Below the pieces are notes generated by a model. It made no database searches. It was not told the origin of the DNA and saw nothing but the letters and a program-made list of their open reading frames with translations. Below are positions 62,395-64,000 of a DNA stretch of 64,000 bases, piece by piece; the stretch's first letter is position 1, and each line of letters starts with the position of its first letter. Both the position numbers and the translations under genes were made by a program. The DNA comes from Cryptococcus deneoformans JEC21 (Eukaryota; Basidiomycota; Tremellomycetes; Tremellales; Cryptococcaceae). The DNA lies in contig NC_006687.1 of NCBI RefSeq assembly GCF_000091045.1, positions 411,001 through 475,000 on the forward strand, given 5' to 3'.

Positions 62395-63230
62395 CTAGTA
62401 CTTGATGGCAGTCTCGAGCTTTTTAACCTCCTCCATGCACTCTTCCAAAGTTGCTTTGACATCCGCACGATCCTCCTCGCTGACAGTAGCCTTCTTGTTG
62501 GGGGTCGTGCTGTAATTCTGTCAGTTCACATAGTCGTCATCTCAGCAGTGAAACGACTTGCCTGATGAGAACACATGATGTTGCCCGCTTAGTACCGGCG
62601 TAGACACCCAGCTCCTCCCTGCAACTTGATCAGTATCACTGGCCTTCTGAACACTCCAGAACTACACTCACTTGCTCAATACCCAGCAGTATTCTACACC
62701 AGCAGCCTCCTCCGCCAGTAGAGGCAAGTGAGAGATGACATCGATGGGCGTAATATTGCTCGCGAGCAACAGCAACCCCTTCTCACCCTTCCTGAGCGCC
62801 TTGACAACTTCCTTCACACCACGCTTGAGCTGACGAGCCTTGGAGGCCTTCTTGACGGTCTTGTGCAGCTTCTTGGAGAGTTTCTTGCCGGCAAGAGGGG
62901 AAGCTATGGGGGAAATAGCGTCGGCAGGAACAGCAAATTCAGCCTTTTGCAAAAGGGTCAGCAATCGTTGTGAAGCAAGAGCGGAAAATAGCACACCTTC
63001 TTGTCCTCAACCTCCTCAGCACCCTCGGCGGCAAGACTCTTCCTCTTCTCCTTCTTCTCCTTCTTTTGCTTTTTTAAAGCTCGGTCACCATCGACCTCCA
63101 TAGCAACAGCTTCGGCACTAGCGGTACCCTCCTCGGGGGCAACAGGCTCGGGAGCGATAGAGGTGTCGGCAACATCAGACTTCCTCTTCTTGTCCTTCTT
63201 CTCCTTCTTGGGGGTTGATTCGGGAGCCAT
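62395..63230 (-). CDS. NHP2: H/ACA snoRNP protein NHP2 (L7Ae family)
   Basis: Four exons: 63230-62997, 62943-62672, 62618-62562, 62509-62395, giving 225 residues. A Lys/Glu-rich N-terminal extension (~80 residues) makes it longer than yeast Nhp2. The L7Ae/kink-turn core follows: SKARQLKRGVKEVVKALRKGEKGLLLLASNITPIDVISHLPLLAEE..VEYCWVLSKEELGVYAGTKRATSCVLIS. Nhp2 binds the H/ACA guide RNAs that direct pseudouridylation and is part of telomerase RNP in animals. The last intron has a GC donor (AG|GCAAGT ... ACAG). No GT alternative keeps the frame, so it is a true GC-AG intron candidate. Confidence 0.93.
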
Positions 63231-63562
63231 TTTGATTAAGTATAGGTTTTCTTCTTTTGGAGATGGATCTGTCGAATGGTTTTGCGCAACTCTGCGCCGA
63301 AGAAATAACGGGATTAAACGCAAAAAATGGGCAGCCGGTGGTTTTAACACGTATCACGTGACTTTAAGAGGCCTATCAGAGTTCTGGCTGAACTTGGGGA
63401 AATTGAGGCAGAAAGGGGTTTCTTATGATTGCGTCATGACTTTGCGGGACGAGATACCCGAGGACTCGCTCTACTAGTATATGTAGCGAGCGATTATAAA
63501 GACATCCATCTCATCATCATTTCCCACAGCCCGCCATACGTTCTCAATTCTCTCAACGCATA
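63231..63562. other. Shared divergent promoter (NHP2 / aldehyde dehydrogenase)
   Basis: A 332-bp gap between head-to-head starts. It holds CACGTG within ATCACGTGAC (~63354), an E-box-type site, and a CT-rich tract before the plus-strand start. No gene was seen. Confidence 0.4.
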
Positions 63563-64000
63563 ATGTCAAACGTCAACATACAGACAACCATCTCCCCCTA
63601 CCTTCAGAAGCCAGTTTGTACCAGGCCTCTCCTCGCGCAGCCAGAGCTCGATTCCGTCATCGCCCAAAGTGTGAAGGCGCACAAGAGTTGGAAAAAGGTT
63701 CCCCTCGAAAAGCGTATCCAGATCGCCCAGAAATGGCTTGTAAGGGTCGTTTAAATGTGTACAGGGATCCTGCTGACCCTGTTTTTAGGAGGAATTCGAA
63801 AAGATCGCCGATGTCGCTTGCGAGGACATTTCCACGCAGATGGGGAGGTGCGTTGATTGCATGCGGAACTCCGGAGCCCCAAAGGACGTCCACTAATAAC
63901 AAGATAGACCTATCTCCCAATGTACTGGAGAGACTAATGGTACTCTCTGGAGGGCTCGTCACATCATTGACATTGCTGCTGAATGTCTCAAGCCTGTCCC
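63563..64000 (+). CDS. Aldehyde dehydrogenase family protein (5' part; runs off the right edge)
   Basis: Visible exons: 63563-63739, 63789-63847 and 63908 to the window edge, with consistent phases. The N-terminal sequence (VIAQSVKAHKSWKKVPLEKRIQIAQKWLEEFEKIADVACEDISTQMGRPISQCTGE) is the usual ALDH start with the helix bundle and an M-G-(R/K)-P motif before the Rossmann fold. The catalytic Cys/Glu part lies beyond the window. Succinate-semialdehyde-dehydrogenase-like subfamilies have this MGRP form, but the substrate class is not certain. Confidence 0.8.

Overview
The window looks like a chromosome segment of a basidiomycete yeast, most likely a Cryptococcus (Tremellomycetes). Nearly every gene is split by many short introns (mostly 45-65 nt) with GTRNGT donors, CTNAY-like branch sites and very small exons. 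Genes are packed on both strands with convergent 3' ends often under 250 bp apart, and the protein families fit a filamentous-lineage fungus (complex I, velvet, GPATCH1, NKAP, PEX8). I rebuilt the exon chains by hand. Nearly all chains keep reading phase across every junction; the few weak junctions are named in the entries. The species call and orthologue names rest on family recognition from memory, not on a search.

Layout: 1-546 F-box-like protein (-, partial); 1251-3326 BFR1 (-); 3942-4826 complex I LYR subunit NDUFB9 (+); 5517-10841 WDR7/rabconnectin-3beta-like (+); 10915-13833 GPATCH1 (-); 14295-15539 RPN13 (+); 16220-18297 glutathione reductase (+); 18509-22699 large DH-domain RhoGEF (-); 23918-24525 Ser-rich orphan (+); 24582-26597 PEX8-like (-); 27031-28538 NKAP (+); 29222-31741 ubiquitin protease (+); 32378-33342 COQ10 (-); 34205-38884 SH3 + RA protein (-); 40496-44011 AGC kinase (+); 44184-45045 decayed copia-type gag (-); 45688-46844 P-loop kinase-like protein with RGG tail (+); 47438-49274 velvet regulator (+); 49594-50604 membrane GNAT (-); 50889-52768 primase small subunit PRI1 (+); 53133-53897 RRG7-like nuclease fold (+); 54062-55505 TGS1 (-); 55750-56780 BRX1 (+); 56915-58509 DH-PH RhoGEF (-); 58990-62169 Zn2Cys6/aspartate-aminotransferase-like fusion (+); 62395-63230 NHP2 (-); 63563-end aldehyde dehydrogenase (+, partial).

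The genes are mainly single-copy housekeeping functions and do not form one pathway. RNA processing is well represented (GPATCH1, NKAP, TGS1, BRX1, NHP2, BFR1), as are mitochondrial/redox functions (NDUFB9, GLR1, COQ10, RRG7-like) and signalling/polarity (two RhoGEFs, AGC kinase, SH3-RA protein).

The most notable item is the gene at 58990-62169. It has a perfect fungal zinc cluster followed, in one spliced frame, by a full aspartate-aminotransferase fold that has lost the PLP lysine and most substrate- and cofactor-binding residues. This resembles, on a different DNA-binding domain, the bacterial MocR/GabR regulators. Other unusual points are 5-, 10-, 11- and 14-nt microexons, a GC-AG intron in NHP2, a possible 32-nt intron, and a mitochondrial-type presequence frame without an AUG in front of glutathione reductase.
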